This document shows, piece by piece, positions 48,955 through 60,869 of a stretch of DNA of 64,000 bases; position 1 is the first letter of the stretch; each line of letters starts with the position of its first letter. The DNA lies in assembly GCA_963969495.1 (NCBI GenBank), contig OZ018318.1, positions 99,021,357 through 99,085,356 on the forward strand, in the 5' to 3' direction. The translations under genes and the position numbers were made by a program. The notes below the pieces were generated by a model. It worked only from the letters and a program-made list of their open reading frames with translations. It made no database searches and had not been told where the DNA came from. This DNA comes from Ceratothoa steindachneri. Its lineage: Eukaryota > Arthropoda > Malacostraca > Isopoda > Cymothoidae.

Positions 48955-51731
48955 GGAGTCCTACACTGGGGGACTTCCTTAAAGTTCTCCTGTTCAACGC
49001 GAGGTCAAGCAGGAATAAGTTTCTTGAGCTCCGTGGCCTCGTAGCAACAGAGGAACCTGAGATAGTGGCCATAACGGAGACGTGGATTAAAACCTCAAGC
49101 CGAGATTTTGAAGGTGAATTCACGATTCCCGGTTACCAGCTCTTCCAGAAAGATAGGCCAGACAGAGAGGGTGGTGGTGTGATGTTGTATGTCAAGGATA
49201 CTCTCAACTCGACGGATTGCAACATCGTATCCGACCATGAACTACTAGGTGTTGACCTAGAGATAGGTCCTGCCAAATACAGGACCCTGGTGCTTTATAG
49301 ACCTCCTGCCCAACTCGTTGAAAAGGACAGAGATCTGTACCAGCTACTAGGAGAACTTGTCGAAGACAGAGTGTGTATCGTCATGGGTGATTTCAACACA
49401 CAAGTTGACTGGGAAACCAGAGAACCCTGTGGCGAGAACGCACTACTCCTGGAGTTCACGAACAACGAGTTCCTCACTCAATGGGTGAGAGAGCCAACGA
49501 GAGGAGACAATATCCTCGACTTGGTTTTCACCTCTGAGGATGACATCGTTGAGGACCTCTCTGTTTGCGAAGAGCTCGGTGGCAGTGACCACCAAATAAT
49601 TAGATTCGTAGTCAAAGTCCCCAAGGCAGAGCCTGCAACTAGTAAATCAAGGAAACTCGATTTGAGAAGAGCAGACTTTGCAGGTCTACGCGCGGGACTG
49701 ACTGACGCGAGGCTAGAAGAGTGCGAGGCTGTTGAAGACTCTTGGAACAGTTTCAAAACCACATTCATGAGTCTTCAATCGCGTTTCATCCCTCTGAAAT
49801 GCCCCCGTCGGTCCTCTGTTCAACCAAAGTGGTTTAATCGAGAAATCGGGCAACTGCTTAGGGAGAAGAGGAATGTGTACCGGCAATCGAAGATCTCGGG
49901 TGACTTTGACGAATACCGGAGGCTATCCAGAAGAGTGAAGTCCAGCATACGGGCGGCTAAGCGGTCTGAGGAACTCCGAGTGGCGAGACTCTGTAAAGAG
50001 AATCCCCAGGAGTTTTTTGGATATGTGAACAGCCGTAAACCAATCCGTCGAAGGATTGGCCCTTTGAGGAATGAGGAAGGGACATTAAAGCATTCAGATG
50101 CAGAAAATGCTAGCCTCCTCAACGACTACTTCTCTTCAGTGTTTACTGAAGAGTGTGGTCCCATTCCCCAGCCGACGGATTCCTACTCGGGGGAAAAGCT
50201 GGAGGCAATGGACTTCACTGAAGGAGAAATAAAGAAAAAGATCGCTGACCTAAAGACGAATAAGTCCCCTGGACCGGACGGGTTTCTATCCAAGGTGTTG
50301 AAGGAAGTGTGCGATGAAGTATCACGACATCTGTGCGCTATCTTTAACATTTCAATCCGGACCAAATGCGTTCCTAGAGACTGGCGTGAGGCGGAGGTGA
50401 CTCCGATCTTCAAGAAAGGAGACCGTAACCAACCGTCGAACTACCGACCAATCAGTCTGACTTCGATAGTCGGTAAACTCATGGAAAGCATCATGGTGGA
50501 CAAAGTGACGTCGTATTTAGAGTCAAACCTGCTACTGAGGAGTTCCCAGCACGGCTTCCGAAGGCAACGGTCATGCCTGACGAACCTTGTAGAATTCTTC
50601 CACTTCGTTTTCAGCGAGTACGATCGGGACCAGGCGGTGGATGTGGTCTACCTAGACTTTCAGAAAGCCTTTGATAAGGTACCACACCGCCGCCTTCTCC
50701 GGAAAGTGCGAGCGCTTGGCATAGACGGAAAGGTAGCCGGCTGGATCGAGAACTGGCTAAGTGGCAGACGGCAACGGGTGGTGGTGAATGGACAGTCTTC
50801 TGAGTGGGTGCCTGTTACTAGCGGGGTGCCTCAAGGTTCTGTCCTGGGACCACTACTATTCATCATCTACGTCAACGACATGGACGGTGACATGGTTGCC
50901 AAGATTTCCAAATTTGCCGACGATACCAAGCTTGGTATGAACGTTGCAAAGGATGGAAATACTGCCCGCCTGCAGGAAGATCTTGGAAAGATTGGGGAGT
51001 GGTCGGACACGTGGCAAATGCCTTTTAACGTGGGGAAATGCAAAGTGATGCATATCGGCCACAGAAACCCCCAATCCCAGTATATCCTTAAGGGCACTGC
51101 TATTGAATCGAGTGACACTGAGAAGGACTTGGGTGTAACAATCACTAGTGACCTCAAGTTCTCGAAACAGTGCATTGAGGCGGAGAAAAAGGCCCAAAGG
51201 ATGCTAGGCTATATTAAGCGCCAGTTTGGTTATCGGAACCAGGAGATTGTACTGTGCCTGTACAACTCACTTGTCCGACCGCACCTGGAGTATGCCGTAC
51301 AATTTTGGAGTCCTTCATTGCAAAAGGAAATCGCGAGATTGGAACGCGTACAAGCCAGGGCAACCAAGCTGATTCCCTCTATCCGACATAAAAGTTATGA
51401 GGATAGACTAAGGGAGTTAGATCTGTTCTCACTGGAAACCCGTAGACTGCGTGGTCAGCTCATCGAAGTCTTCAAAATACTTCGAGGGTTCGACAATGTT
51501 GACTACCGGGATATTTTCACACTGAGTGAGAACAGAACGCGCAATCACGGCTTCAAACCTGAACTGAAGCGTTACAACCGCAATCTGTGTGGAAACTTTT
51601 TCACCTACAGTATCTGCGGTAAGTGGAACGCACTTCCAGTGGAAGTTGTCAACAGTGAATCTGTTGACCAGTTCAAGTTAAGACTAGACAAAGTCTTGAA
51701 AAGTGGCCGTTTATGGACGCAAAACAATTGA
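48951..51731 (+). CDS. CR1 ORF2: apurinic-type endonuclease and reverse transcriptase
   Basis: This polyprotein nicks target DNA and primes reverse transcription on it. The first ATG is at 49065 (888 codons), but endonuclease homology starts earlier at FNARSSRNKF (near 48990) in a frame open from 48795, so a non-ATG or coupled start is likely and I start at 48951. Counting from the ATG, the endonuclease has ITETW (3-7), GDFN (108-111) and SDH (174-176). The RT has NKSPGPDG (399-406), LDF (530-532), SGVPQGSVLGP (586-596) and the catalytic FADD (617-620). The C terminus has the CR1-type LERVQARATK and WNALPVEVV blocks. There is no internal stop. It overlaps ORF1's end in another frame. Confidence 0.93.
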   Translation, partial: VGSPTLGDFLKVLLFNARSSRNKFLELRGLVATEEPEIVAITETWIKTSSRDFEGEFTIPGYQLFQKDRPDREGGGVMLYVKDTLNSTDCNIVSDHELLGVDLEIGPAKYRTLVLYRPPAQLVEKDRDLYQLLGELVEDRVCIVMGDFNTQVDWETREPCGENALLLEFTNNEFLTQWVREPTRGDNILDLVFTSEDDIVEDLSVCEELGGSDHQIIRFVVKVPKAEPATSKSRKLDLRRADFAGLRAGLTDARLEECEAVEDSWNSFKTTFMSLQSRFIPLKCPRRSSVQPKWFNREIGQLLREKRNVYRQSKISGDFDEYRRLSRRVKSSIRAAKRSEELRVARLCKENPQEFFGYVNSRKPIRRRIGPLRNEEGTLKHSDAENASLLNDYFSSVFTEECGPIPQPTDSYSGEKLEAMDFTEGEIKKKIADLKTNKSPGPDGFLSKVLKEVCDEVSRHLCAIFNISIRTKCVPRDWREAEVTPIFKKGDRNQPSNYRPISLTSIVGKLMESIMVDKVTSYLESNLLLRSSQHGFRRQRSCLTNLVEFFHFVFSEYDRDQAVDVVYLDFQKAFDKVPHRRLLRKVRALGIDGKVAGWIENWLSGRRQRVVVNGQSSEWVPVTSGVPQGSVLGPLLFIIYVNDMDGDMVAKISKFADDTKLGMNVAKDGNTARLQEDLGKIGEWSDTWQMPFNVGKCKVMHIGHRNPQSQYILKGTAIESSDTEKDLGVTITSDLKFSKQCIEAEKKAQRMLGYIKRQFGYRNQEIVLCLYNSLVRPHLEYAVQFWSPSLQKEIARLERVQARATKLIPSIRHKSYEDRLRELDLFSLETRRLRGQLIEVFKILRGFDNVDYRDIFTLSENRTRNHGFKPELKRYNRNLCGNFFTYSICGKWNALPVEVVNSESVDQFKLRLDKVLKSGRLWTQNN

Positions 51732-51837
51732 GCAGCCATGTGCCCGCTCAATTGCTAGTCCAAAGGTACCCTCTTTGAATGGACCGTAAGGTCTCCTAGG
51801 GTACTTACTTTCCTTGTTACTCCTTGTTACTATCTGC

Positions 51838-52850
51838 TGTGTAGATTGAATAGAGAGACGGACTCAGACATTCGCCTTGGGGCAAACCCGCAGCGAGCTG
51901 AATATTTCACCATGATGTCGTCCTATTTCCACATAAGCACGTCGCTCCATTACATAATCACATAAAATCCTTTCGATCTTGTTGTTCATTCTTAATCTGA
52001 GTATTTTGAGTTCTATACCCCTCTGCCATACTTTGTCGAATGTCTTGGACACGTCCCGGCATACGATGTCTATGCTAATTTTTTCTCTCTTTGCTTTCGC
52101 TATCTTTTCAAGGATGACTCCAAGGGCTATCTTCGTGTTTCTGTTTTTCCTGAAGCCAAATCGGAAGCTGTTTCTTCGGCCATTATCATCGAAGAATTTG
52201 GACAGTCTGTTATTTGTTATTTTTTTCAATACTTTACCGATGAAGTCTAGCAGTTACCCACTTGATTTGGGTTTTTTACCGCCTTGGGTATGAATATCAT
52301 CTTCGCCAGTTTGAGTTCATCAGGAAAGTATCCCGTGTTCAAGCACGTATTGAAGATGTTTCTCACTCCCTCCAGTATGTTCTGGGGTGCTTCCATGTAA
52401 TTTAATATGAGGAGTCCCGATCTGCTTGGGGCTCTCTGTCGGAAAAGTTCCTTATGGTTTCTTTTAATTCTTCAGATGTAATGATTGCGTCAATTCCGTC
52501 GTTTTTGTTTCTCCTTTCCTCGACAAAGTGGAAGGGGTATGTCCTTTCGATCTCTCCAATGAAGTCTTCCACGATCTAATGTTCGAAATCAATGTCATAC
52601 TCCTCATTCTCTTCTTCGCTAATTTTGAATATATTTCTCCATTGCTCTCTAAATAATGCCTCTATTTCTTTCTCATCTTCTAAAATGTTGTTCCTTGCAT
52701 ACTTAATTTTCATTTAATCCCTCGTTGTCCTTGTCTCTAATCTGTTGACATGTTTCCAAAATTCCCTTAGTGATGTACCGACATCTATTTTCTCGATATC
52801 CATAATCCAATTTTGAATTTCCGTTTGTTTATTCGTTTTCCGTTTAGTTT
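51838..52850 (-). pseudogene. I/Jockey-like LINE ORF2, upstream RT part
   Basis: Reading leftwards, 52790-52440 gives LREFWKHVNRLE, ILEDEKEIEALFREQWRNIF and SEELKETIRNF, the linker and fingers of the RT. The frame 52229-51864 has ITNRLSKFFDDNG, FGFRKNRNT and ISIDIVCRDVSKTFDKVW (first catalytic block, RDVSKaFDkVW in this family). After a one-base shift near 51890 the SGLPQGECLSPSLYSIYTAD block runs up to the CR1 junction at about 51838. Stops at 52720, 52578 and 52397 show decay. The gene continues beyond the CR1 at 46760. No endonuclease domain is found between ORF1 and this RT. Confidence 0.78.
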
Positions 52851-54070
52851 GTCCTATCTGTTAAGTTATCAGGGTTTTTTCTTCTTTTTCTGGTTCTTCT
52901 TTTGTTTCTTCTGGCTTCCCCCTCTGTTGACTGTATTCTAGGGTCCTTCTGGTAGTTCTTCTCTGGGTGATGGCAGAGATTTAGATTTGTTAGTTCTTTG
53001 GGCTTTCCTGCGAGTAACCCATGTGCACTCTTGCTCTGTGTCGTCGGAGGAATTTTCATTCTCTGAGTCTTCGCTGATTGTGTACTCTTCTGATTCTTCT
53101 GCCTGTTGGTTTCCTTTCGCCTCTTCTATTAACTCATGTTTTGTCTTTTCTGTGACATTGATTCTGAAAATGGCCGATGAGTCGACTTCTTTGGGGAATT
53201 TCATCGGTTCGAGCCCGTTTTCCTGTAACATGCTGTTGACTGTTGTTGCATAACTTCTAAGGCTAGCTATGTTCACCACGTGGGCATGTAATATACAAGT
53301 ATGTAAGTATTTTTACGTTGATTTTACCATCTAAATTTATTTGTGTTGCCGGTCTTTGTTGGTCACTTTTTGCCATTGATGTGTATGAATTTTTATATAC
53401 GTTAGTATTGTTTCTGTTTGACTCTGTTTCTTTTCTCTTTATAATTTATCTTCTTTTGGGACAAAACATGGCCATAGTTCTGTGTCCCCCTTGGCAGTTA
53501 ATGCATCTTTTAACTGTGTTATTGCAGTAGCGCCAAGAATGGCCTTCAGTTCCACATTCAGAACATATGATCAGGTCTTTTGGGGGGGAATTTTGCGTCA
53601 TGTGTTCTTCCAACGCATAACAACTGAAGCATATTTGTATGCTTGTGAAGACGTCTCCCTGTATGTGGGCGGGTGAGATTCTCATGTTGAAAGCGAGAAG
53701 TTCCTGTCCTATGATCCTTGAAGCCATTTCAGTAGATTCACAAATGACCTTGAAAACGTGAGTGTGATCTTTAAATTTGACCACCTCTGCTATTTTGATC
53801 CATTTATGTCTCTCCTGAAGTTCTTCTCTTATTTCTTGGCATGAGTGCTCTCCTAACCAGGACTCGATTTTTCGGCAGATGACACTTCTGTTAGCCGTGA
53901 TTTGCGATTGTACTCTAGCTTCCAAGTCCAACTTCCTTAGCGTAATAATCCAAGCAGATGAAAGTAGCTGCTCTACCTCTTTATTTTCTGGGCAAATAAC
54001 TGTGAATCCAGATATTGTCTCAATGCATTTGATTACTGGTATCTCCAGAGCGTTAGGAACCTTTTAAATC
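52850..54070 (-). pseudogene. I/Jockey-like LINE ORF1 (Gag-like, three zinc knuckles)
   Basis: This ORF1 would bind element RNA. The frame 53931-53446 (161 codons) ends in three knuckles: CFSCYALEEH(...), CSECGTEGHSWRYC (CX2CX4HX4C) and CINCQGGHRTMAMFC, then CPKRR. After a stop and an AT-rich hinge the second frame (53279-52938) starts with VNIASLRSYATTVNSMLQENGLE, a conserved post-knuckle segment (compare the 17190-18130 copy), followed by an acidic tail. It is upstream of the RT part in the same orientation. The N terminus probably extends to about 54070. Confidence 0.75.
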
Positions 54071-54750
54071 TATCATGGCCTCTGAATGGACAATTATTAC
54101 AGTGCTTATGTCTAAAGTCTAAAAGCTGAATGGTCAATTTGTCAATGCTAAGATTGTTATTCCAAAAATGAACGTAAGAATGACGTATATCAATCCTGAT
54201 TGGTTGAATTTTTTTAGTGTTATGAGTAGATGAAATAACTATATAGGTGTATTTTTGTGTAAAAGATAGTCAGAACAGTCAGAAAAGTTGCTATTATTCA
54301 AGAAGAAAAGGTATAGTTCCTGTTCGCCATTTCTAAGCTTATTTCAGCTATATACCTAGGAATAAAGAATCGATATATACTAGTATATATTTTTCCTTCA
54401 TCCCATAAGAAAGCGGTTGATCACTTAACTTAGCCTACGAAATTACAACAGAAAGAGAATACCTTACCCAGACTTACACCAGACCCTATTTATTAAAAAG
54501 GCAGAGGCTATTAATGTACCCAAAGATCTTGATAAGCCAACGTCTTGACCAACAGGGGTCTTGTAAAGGATGTCAGCTTGTCACTCATTTCAATTGAAAG
54601 CAAATTAAAAGTACAAGCTTCCATATAAAAAAAATGAAATATCTAACATGGAGATGCTATTTGAATGTATGGAATCCTGGTATCAGTATGCGGTATATTA
54701 TAGTAAAACTTTATTCATATAACACATATTTTTTATTAATATGATAGTTA
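54071..54750. other. No gene recognised
   Basis: Mostly AT-rich. It may contain the 5' untranslated region of the antisense I/Jockey-like LINE. Confidence 0.4.
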
Positions 54751-54984
54751 ATGTTAACAGAGTGTAACCATAATAATTTATTATACTTTCCTAAACGTAA
54801 CAATAACGCGGAAGAGAGAGGTCTGATACGCATGCTGCATGAGAAGGGGCTCAGCTGTCAACAAATCACCCGGAGGGTCAGCGGATCACATTCCGGTGTT
54901 TCAATAGTGTTTGACCTCCTTCTGGATGAGCTATGGTCAGTACGCAACATAACAACAAATCTGCGTCGCATGAGCTTTGTGTAA
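54751..54984 (+). pseudogene. Transposase helix-turn-helix fragment (Tc1-like)
   Basis: A single block, NAEERGLIRMLHEKGLSCQQITRRVSGSHSGVS, has the pattern ER..I..L...GlS..qIArrvg.S.stVs of the first helix-turn-helix of Tc1-like transposases. It has no catalytic domain downstream: Gypsy-like sequence follows from 55140. An isolated fragment. Confidence 0.45.
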
Positions 54985-55139
54985 CGTAATAAAATCGTAG
55001 TCCAGTTATTATTACAGGCTGCAAACGGTACCTCGATCCCAACTTACCGTAAAAATGCTGTAACTTGGCTTAATGTTATGACCCTCTTTCGCCTTGATTT
55101 CCATTACCTGCATTTTATTTCACTCGACCTTGGGTAGTT

Positions 55140-56275
55140 GACGTGTATACGGAATTTTCATCTATAAGAAAGCAGGTTGCATTTTCATTTTCGACTTGGA
55201 ATTACGAGGGATTACTTTTGTCCTCGTTTATCTAAGCGACACTTTAGTAGTAAGGATCGATTTCTGAGGAGCACAATACCATCCTACAAATGCAATTCGC
55301 ACATCTTCAGGAATTCGGAATTCAAATTAAACTCACCAAATGTACCTATAGAGACTCGGAGATTACCAACCGTCGAAAATATTAAAACAATAACCAAGTT
55401 ATCATAGCCACGTACCTCCTCACAGTCAAGCAAAATCCGCGTGATGGTCAAATTTTCCCACCTTTTCATCTAACACTATGTGCAACTTTTTAATCCCTTA
55501 AATGCTATCCTCATAAGGGGAGCTCTGAAAAACAACTCTCCGCTCACGTGTACTGATATGACGGGCAAGGCTTTTACAAAGACGAAAAATTGTTTTATTT
55601 GCCCACAAGCGCTTAATCCAAGCAGACTCTACAGACGAGCTTTCTCTCACAACGGCTGTATCCGATGATGACGCAGCAAGCGTGTTGCAGAAAAGGAAAG
55701 AAGTTGCAAGGCATCTTATATATTTATTATCCAAAATACTAAAGAGTGTTAAGCCACGCTACCGTAACGTTACACGTGATTTCCTGGCTGTAATTCTCGC
55801 GGTAAAATATTTTTGCCACCAGGTGGAAATGAGACCTTACATATATGTATATACGGACGATTGAATAGTGCTGCAAGCGATTCAAACCAATTTCGATCGT
55901 TATTCTACACAGGAATATTGCCAGCTGAAATATATCTCTCAATCACTTTCATCATTCGCCTTGTTAAGGGGTAAGAACGTCTGAGCAAATGCTCCATTTT
56001 GCTTAGAAAACATCGAAATCATGTTATCGTCCGTAGACGTAAATTACCAGGAAATTGCAGCAGTGCAGAACGAGGATCACGCCTCCGGGGCTTACTTGAT
56101 CGCTTTGATGCTCTCAAATTTGTAATGGTCACATTTAACTCGGGAGACACTATCTACTGCAATATACCCACATGTAAACTATGGCCGTACAAACCATTAA
56201 CACTTTGGGATGGTGATTTTTCTACCTTACACAGTCTTTCTCATCCAGGGATCAAAGACTCTAAATAGGCGCTTG
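55140..56275 (+). pseudogene. Ty3/Gypsy pol fragment (RT end, RNase H, integrase start)
   Basis: IQIKLTKCTYRDSE near 55330 resembles the RT motif ...i.l.KC.f....v.FLG. The segment at 55510-55670 (LTCTDMTGKAFTKTK) resembles the RNase H start W......AF...K. YSTQEYCQLKYIS with LLRGKNV.ANA (55900-55990) matches the stretch r.l..iseF....h..G..N.vADaLSR before integrase. GDTIYCNIPT, with LHSLSHPGIK (56140-56265), matches the integrase N-terminal zinc region (...iyCD.....p.vP......vf..lHd.sHpG...). Each block is in a different frame. It has the conventional RT-RNase H-integrase order. Confidence 0.6.
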
Positions 56276-57110
56276 CAAAGAGGATCATCTTGCTATGGAT
56301 AAGAAAAAGACGTTTGTAACTTGGCTCTCACCTCGTACAATGCTAAGGCTCGAAGGTAAAGTAACGCACAGTAACTACCACTTGTCCCTGTATCCCAGCC
56401 GTCGATCCTTTTGATTTTAACTTGCTCACCTCGAAACAGCTGCTCTCCTAGGTAAGAAGCTCCACACAGAAAGAGCAGGGAGAGCACCAAGGGAACCGAA
56501 AAACATGTAAGTCTCTTACTGCACCTAATATTCCCTTCCTTTTTCTTCTGAAATTTCAGTCCTGGTAGGCATTTGTGAGTGCCGACGACCAAAGTCTTTT
56601 CTAACACGACTGGCAAATACCTACACGGGATTTATCATGTGACCAAGGAATCTTCCCCATGAGCTTATGTTTTCCTCTTGGGAGCAAAAGAAAGAGAACT
56701 GATATTCTTTAAGGCACGCCAGATAAGATTGTTGCTATCCCATTTTCTCTTTCTGCCAGAAGCAACTTGCCTCGGAATGCAATTCTTTTCTAAGCAGAGA
56801 TTAATAAACAAGCTTGTCAAGAAGCAGTTCAATTCAATCAGTCTAGTCAAGTCAGAGTTCGTTCAAGTCCTGCATACATTAGAAGACTAGAAATTTTGCC
56901 TGCCTTAATTTATATCTCTCATCTTTCAATGATACCCATGACAATGGTCCTTTAATACAGACATTCGTTCGTATCCTGGGTGTATTTCAAAGCTACATCT
57001 TCATTGAGGGCAAGTTTCGACTAGATTTTCAGTTTAACTTGACCGAAATCACAGATAATTTAATTTATCCTCCCCGCCATCTCTCAACTACAATACACAT
57101 CGACTTTGTA
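56276..57110. other. No gene recognised
   Basis: Two or three 60-107-codon chance frames on both strands without domains (56293-56616 minus, 56678-56890 plus). Confidence 0.45.
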
Positions 57111-57111
57111 C

Positions 57112-57175
57112 TGTGGCTGAGTGGTTAGAGTGGTACGCCTCAAAAGCGAGAAGAGCTTGACGACATTGGATAAAA
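57112..57175 (+). repeat. tRNA-like fragment (SINE-like)
   Basis: TGGCTGAGTGGTTAGAGTGG matches a tRNA A box and D arm (TRGYnnAGnGG). What follows, GTACGCCTCAAAAGCGAGAAG, is a plausible anticodon arm, but no B box or T arm follows, so this is a truncated tRNA-derived repeat, not a tRNA gene. Confidence 0.45.
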
Positions 57176-57540
57176 TATCCAAATTTTCATTGAAATATAT
57201 CCCATTTAAATGTAGCTCCTATTCCAGGAACCTGATCGTAAACATTATAGTTAATGATCTTAAAACCACACCCCCTTGATAAATGACCCTTTTTCTCCGG
57301 AATCTTTTTATTTGTTGGGATCTTGAAGCTGTGTTTGAGGCATGGTGATTGCTTCAAAAGAAAATGGAAAAGTGCAATTATCGGGGAGACTCACGTAAAG
57401 CCTAAAAGACTGGAGGTTTGAATACGGCGAGTAAGTGGGGGGGCTGCAAAGTTCCTCTTGTAAGATTCTTTCTTCTTTAAGGGAAGGCCACATTTTTTCA
57501 TTAGTCACTTTTCAAATTCTTTCGTTCAAAATTCGCATTT
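57176..57540. other. No gene recognised
   Basis: AT-rich spacer with only chance frames. Confidence 0.45.
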
Positions 57541-57905
57541 TGAGGTTTTGTATATCATTTTATTTCAGATTTTATGCACTTTATATGGTATAATTATTTT
57601 TTTAGCAACATGACTAGAACAGTGAAAAATAAGATACTGCAAAATGGTATACATTCGTGAACATTTTTATTAGATATTTATAGCTAATTTGTGAAAAAAC
57701 AAAACAAAACTACACCATTGATTTTTATATCATATTATTTGAAATTCTATGCATTTTTTTTAGCATATATTTTGTTTTAGCAACATGGCTAGAACATAGT
57801 GTAAATTATGATAATGCAAAATTTTATACATTCGTAGAAATTCTCCGTACACTTTTAAAGTTGATTTTCGAACAAAACGGAAAACTATACCATGCGATTT
57901 TAAAT
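57541..57905. repeat. Diverged tandem repeat, ~180-bp unit
   Basis: Two neighbouring units (about 57541-57720 and 57721-57905) share TTTTAGCAACATGxCTAGAAC, ATGCAAAATTxTATACATTCGT and ACTATACCAT-like segments. A third, much decayed unit may follow near 57940. AT-rich and non-coding. Confidence 0.65.
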
Positions 57906-59102
<1,197 letters not shown>

Positions 59103-59149
59103 ATAAAAAAACTCACAAAGTAGCACGTGAGGAAAGAAATAATATTTTA

Positions 59150-60230
59150 TAAATTAACCCACAGGAAAATAAAAAGATGAATCTAAGCACTTTCGAACTA
59201 TATGCAAGTTCATTTTCAAAGAATAGCATGAAAATGGAGAAGACAACCAAGTATAGGGTACAAAGATACAAAGGGAACGCCCATCACATAGTACAAACAA
59301 ATGGATAAAACACAAAAACAAGACAGAAAAATACCAGTAAAAAGAACAAAAGGCAACGAATAACAGACATATGCATCCCTAAAACGATATATACACAACA
59401 ACGCCATGTATATGAATGGAATATGGTGGGTGAAAAAAAACATTTTAAAGGATTATAATTAGAGCGAAAACATTTAGGGCTAAGAGTTAATCCACAGGCA
59501 CAACAAAGATACGTAGAGATGGAGGCAATGCGAATGATATTACCCTAATAAAGAATGACAACAGGCTGCATTATGAAGTTATTTCATTTATTACAATTTT
59601 TAAAAAATAGGGTCGAGTTTAAATAAACCAAGGGAAATGTTTATATTGGGTAAGATGCCAATCAAGGGACACTCGGCAATATTTATTTTTAGGAAATCAG
59701 CGGAATGATAAAGGAATTTTGCAGAATTCCAGTCAATGGCGTGGTTATTTTCAGATAAATGTAAAAATAAAGCGCTGTTTATTTCACCTTTTCTAATATT
59801 ATGCTTATGTTGGTAAATTCTAGTAGATACAGATTTACCAGTTTGCCCGAAGTAAGGTTAATTACAAATAGATCATTCTATAGAATATACTCGACCTTTT
59901 ATCCTTGTATTATTGTAGACTAACATTTTGTATAAAGTAGATTCATATCTAAAATTTACAGAGATAATAAGTTGCCTAAAAATACGAGTGAGACAAACAA
60001 ATGGTTCTAAGTATGGCAAGATAAAACAATTTTTGTCATTGAAAACTGGTGGTTTATCTGTTCATTAAAAAGTTCTCTTTGAAAAGTTTAATGAAGTATG
60101 CAAAAATTGACGAGGGTAAAAAATTTCTTCATTAGGAAACTTTGGAACCCCAGAAGTCATTTCATTTATTGTCATTAATTTACTTGTGCCATTAATATTT
60201 TCTTTGTATATAGTAAAGATATATATTTTT
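59150..60230 (-). pseudogene. Penelope-like element 3' end with GIY-YIG endonuclease
   Basis: Reading leftwards from 60230, 60040-59920 gives CFILPYLEPF (connector between RT and endonuclease; family form iPYv....k) and ESTLYKMLV. The GIY-YIG domain at 59900-59640 has RVYSI(...)SICN, YFGQTGKSVSTRIYQHKHNIRKG (YIG motif as YFG) and NSALFLHLSENNHAIDWNSAK, then a tail with LGLFKLD. Two stops inside the first block and an altered cysteine region show decay. Nothing from the RT core is recognisable upstream of 60230. The 3' end at about 59150 lies close to the long TA tract. This endonuclease part is what the element at 100-4126 has lost. Confidence 0.78.
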
Positions 60231-60835
60231 CTACCATGAGTTTCTCTAGTCCTAGAACCTCAATCATTGATTATTTAGCCCAACCGCACGGGAATCTGTA
60301 TCCCAATTCGCTAGCGTACCCTTTTCACGGTCACCCTACGACATCTATACTATATTCTGGTGTCCGGTTTTTAAGGTCATCAGCGCTATCTGAACTCATT
60401 TCTTTTAGACCTGTAACATATTATTGGATGTTTTTCCTTTATATTAAAGGTTCTGTTTTTAGAAATTGTAGAAAAGACTTTACTTATTTCCCATGTTCCT
60501 TTTTGTGTGCATAATTTGTTTTGAATTTTGTGACCGTGTGAAACTTTAATCCTTTCCAGGCCTCATCAGATGTCTGCCGTGTTGTAAAGGAGTTAATCTG
60601 ATTTCTTTCTTTTTTTATTGTGTTGTCCTTTTCTTCGTGCGCATTGAGCAACACAGTCTCTCGCTAAAATTCCGGCGTGAATATTTCAAATATAATAATT
60701 TAAGATTTCCCGCCGTGCGAAAAATTTATCGCTGTGTTTGTTTTTTTTTAAATGAAGATTCTTAGTTCCGCCAAAGCCTACCAGCACTTCCCCTGTTGGT
60801 CAAATAATTCCCCTTTTTTGTGGTGCTTTTCTTGA
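60231..60835. other. Possible 5' LTR or leader of the Gypsy element
   Basis: A 92-codon frame (60236-60514) has no known domain. The stretch 60540-60835 lies directly upstream of the Gypsy gag and should contain LTR and primer-binding site, but the second LTR is outside the window and no tRNA-complementary 18-mer could be identified by eye. Confidence 0.35.
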
Positions 60836-60869
60836 AAGTTGGTCGAACGCGATAAGATATACTCACTAT

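Larger units (their letters stand above)
46760..51835 (+). mobile_element. Near-full-length CR1 LINE retrotransposon
   Basis: The element is about 5.1 kb, with a 5' untranslated region (46760-47701), ORF1 (47702-48954), ORF2 (to 51731) and a short 3' region ending in a direct repeat of CTTGTTACTC-like units (51811-51832), the kind of short tandem tail CR1 elements end with. It is inserted antisense in the RT gene of an I/Jockey-like LINE whose halves flank it. A CT run near 46765 marks the 5' side. No clear target duplication was found, which is common for CR1. ORF2 is intact, so this is the youngest element in the window. Confidence 0.88.

Noticed and set aside
49065..51731. The 888-codon frame as a possible host gene
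   Set aside because: Its whole length is CR1 endonuclease, reverse transcriptase and C-terminal sequence and it sits in an element with ORF1 and a CR1-type tail.
57112..57175. A tRNA gene
   Set aside because: Only the A box/D arm is convincing. There is no B box, T arm or acceptor stem.
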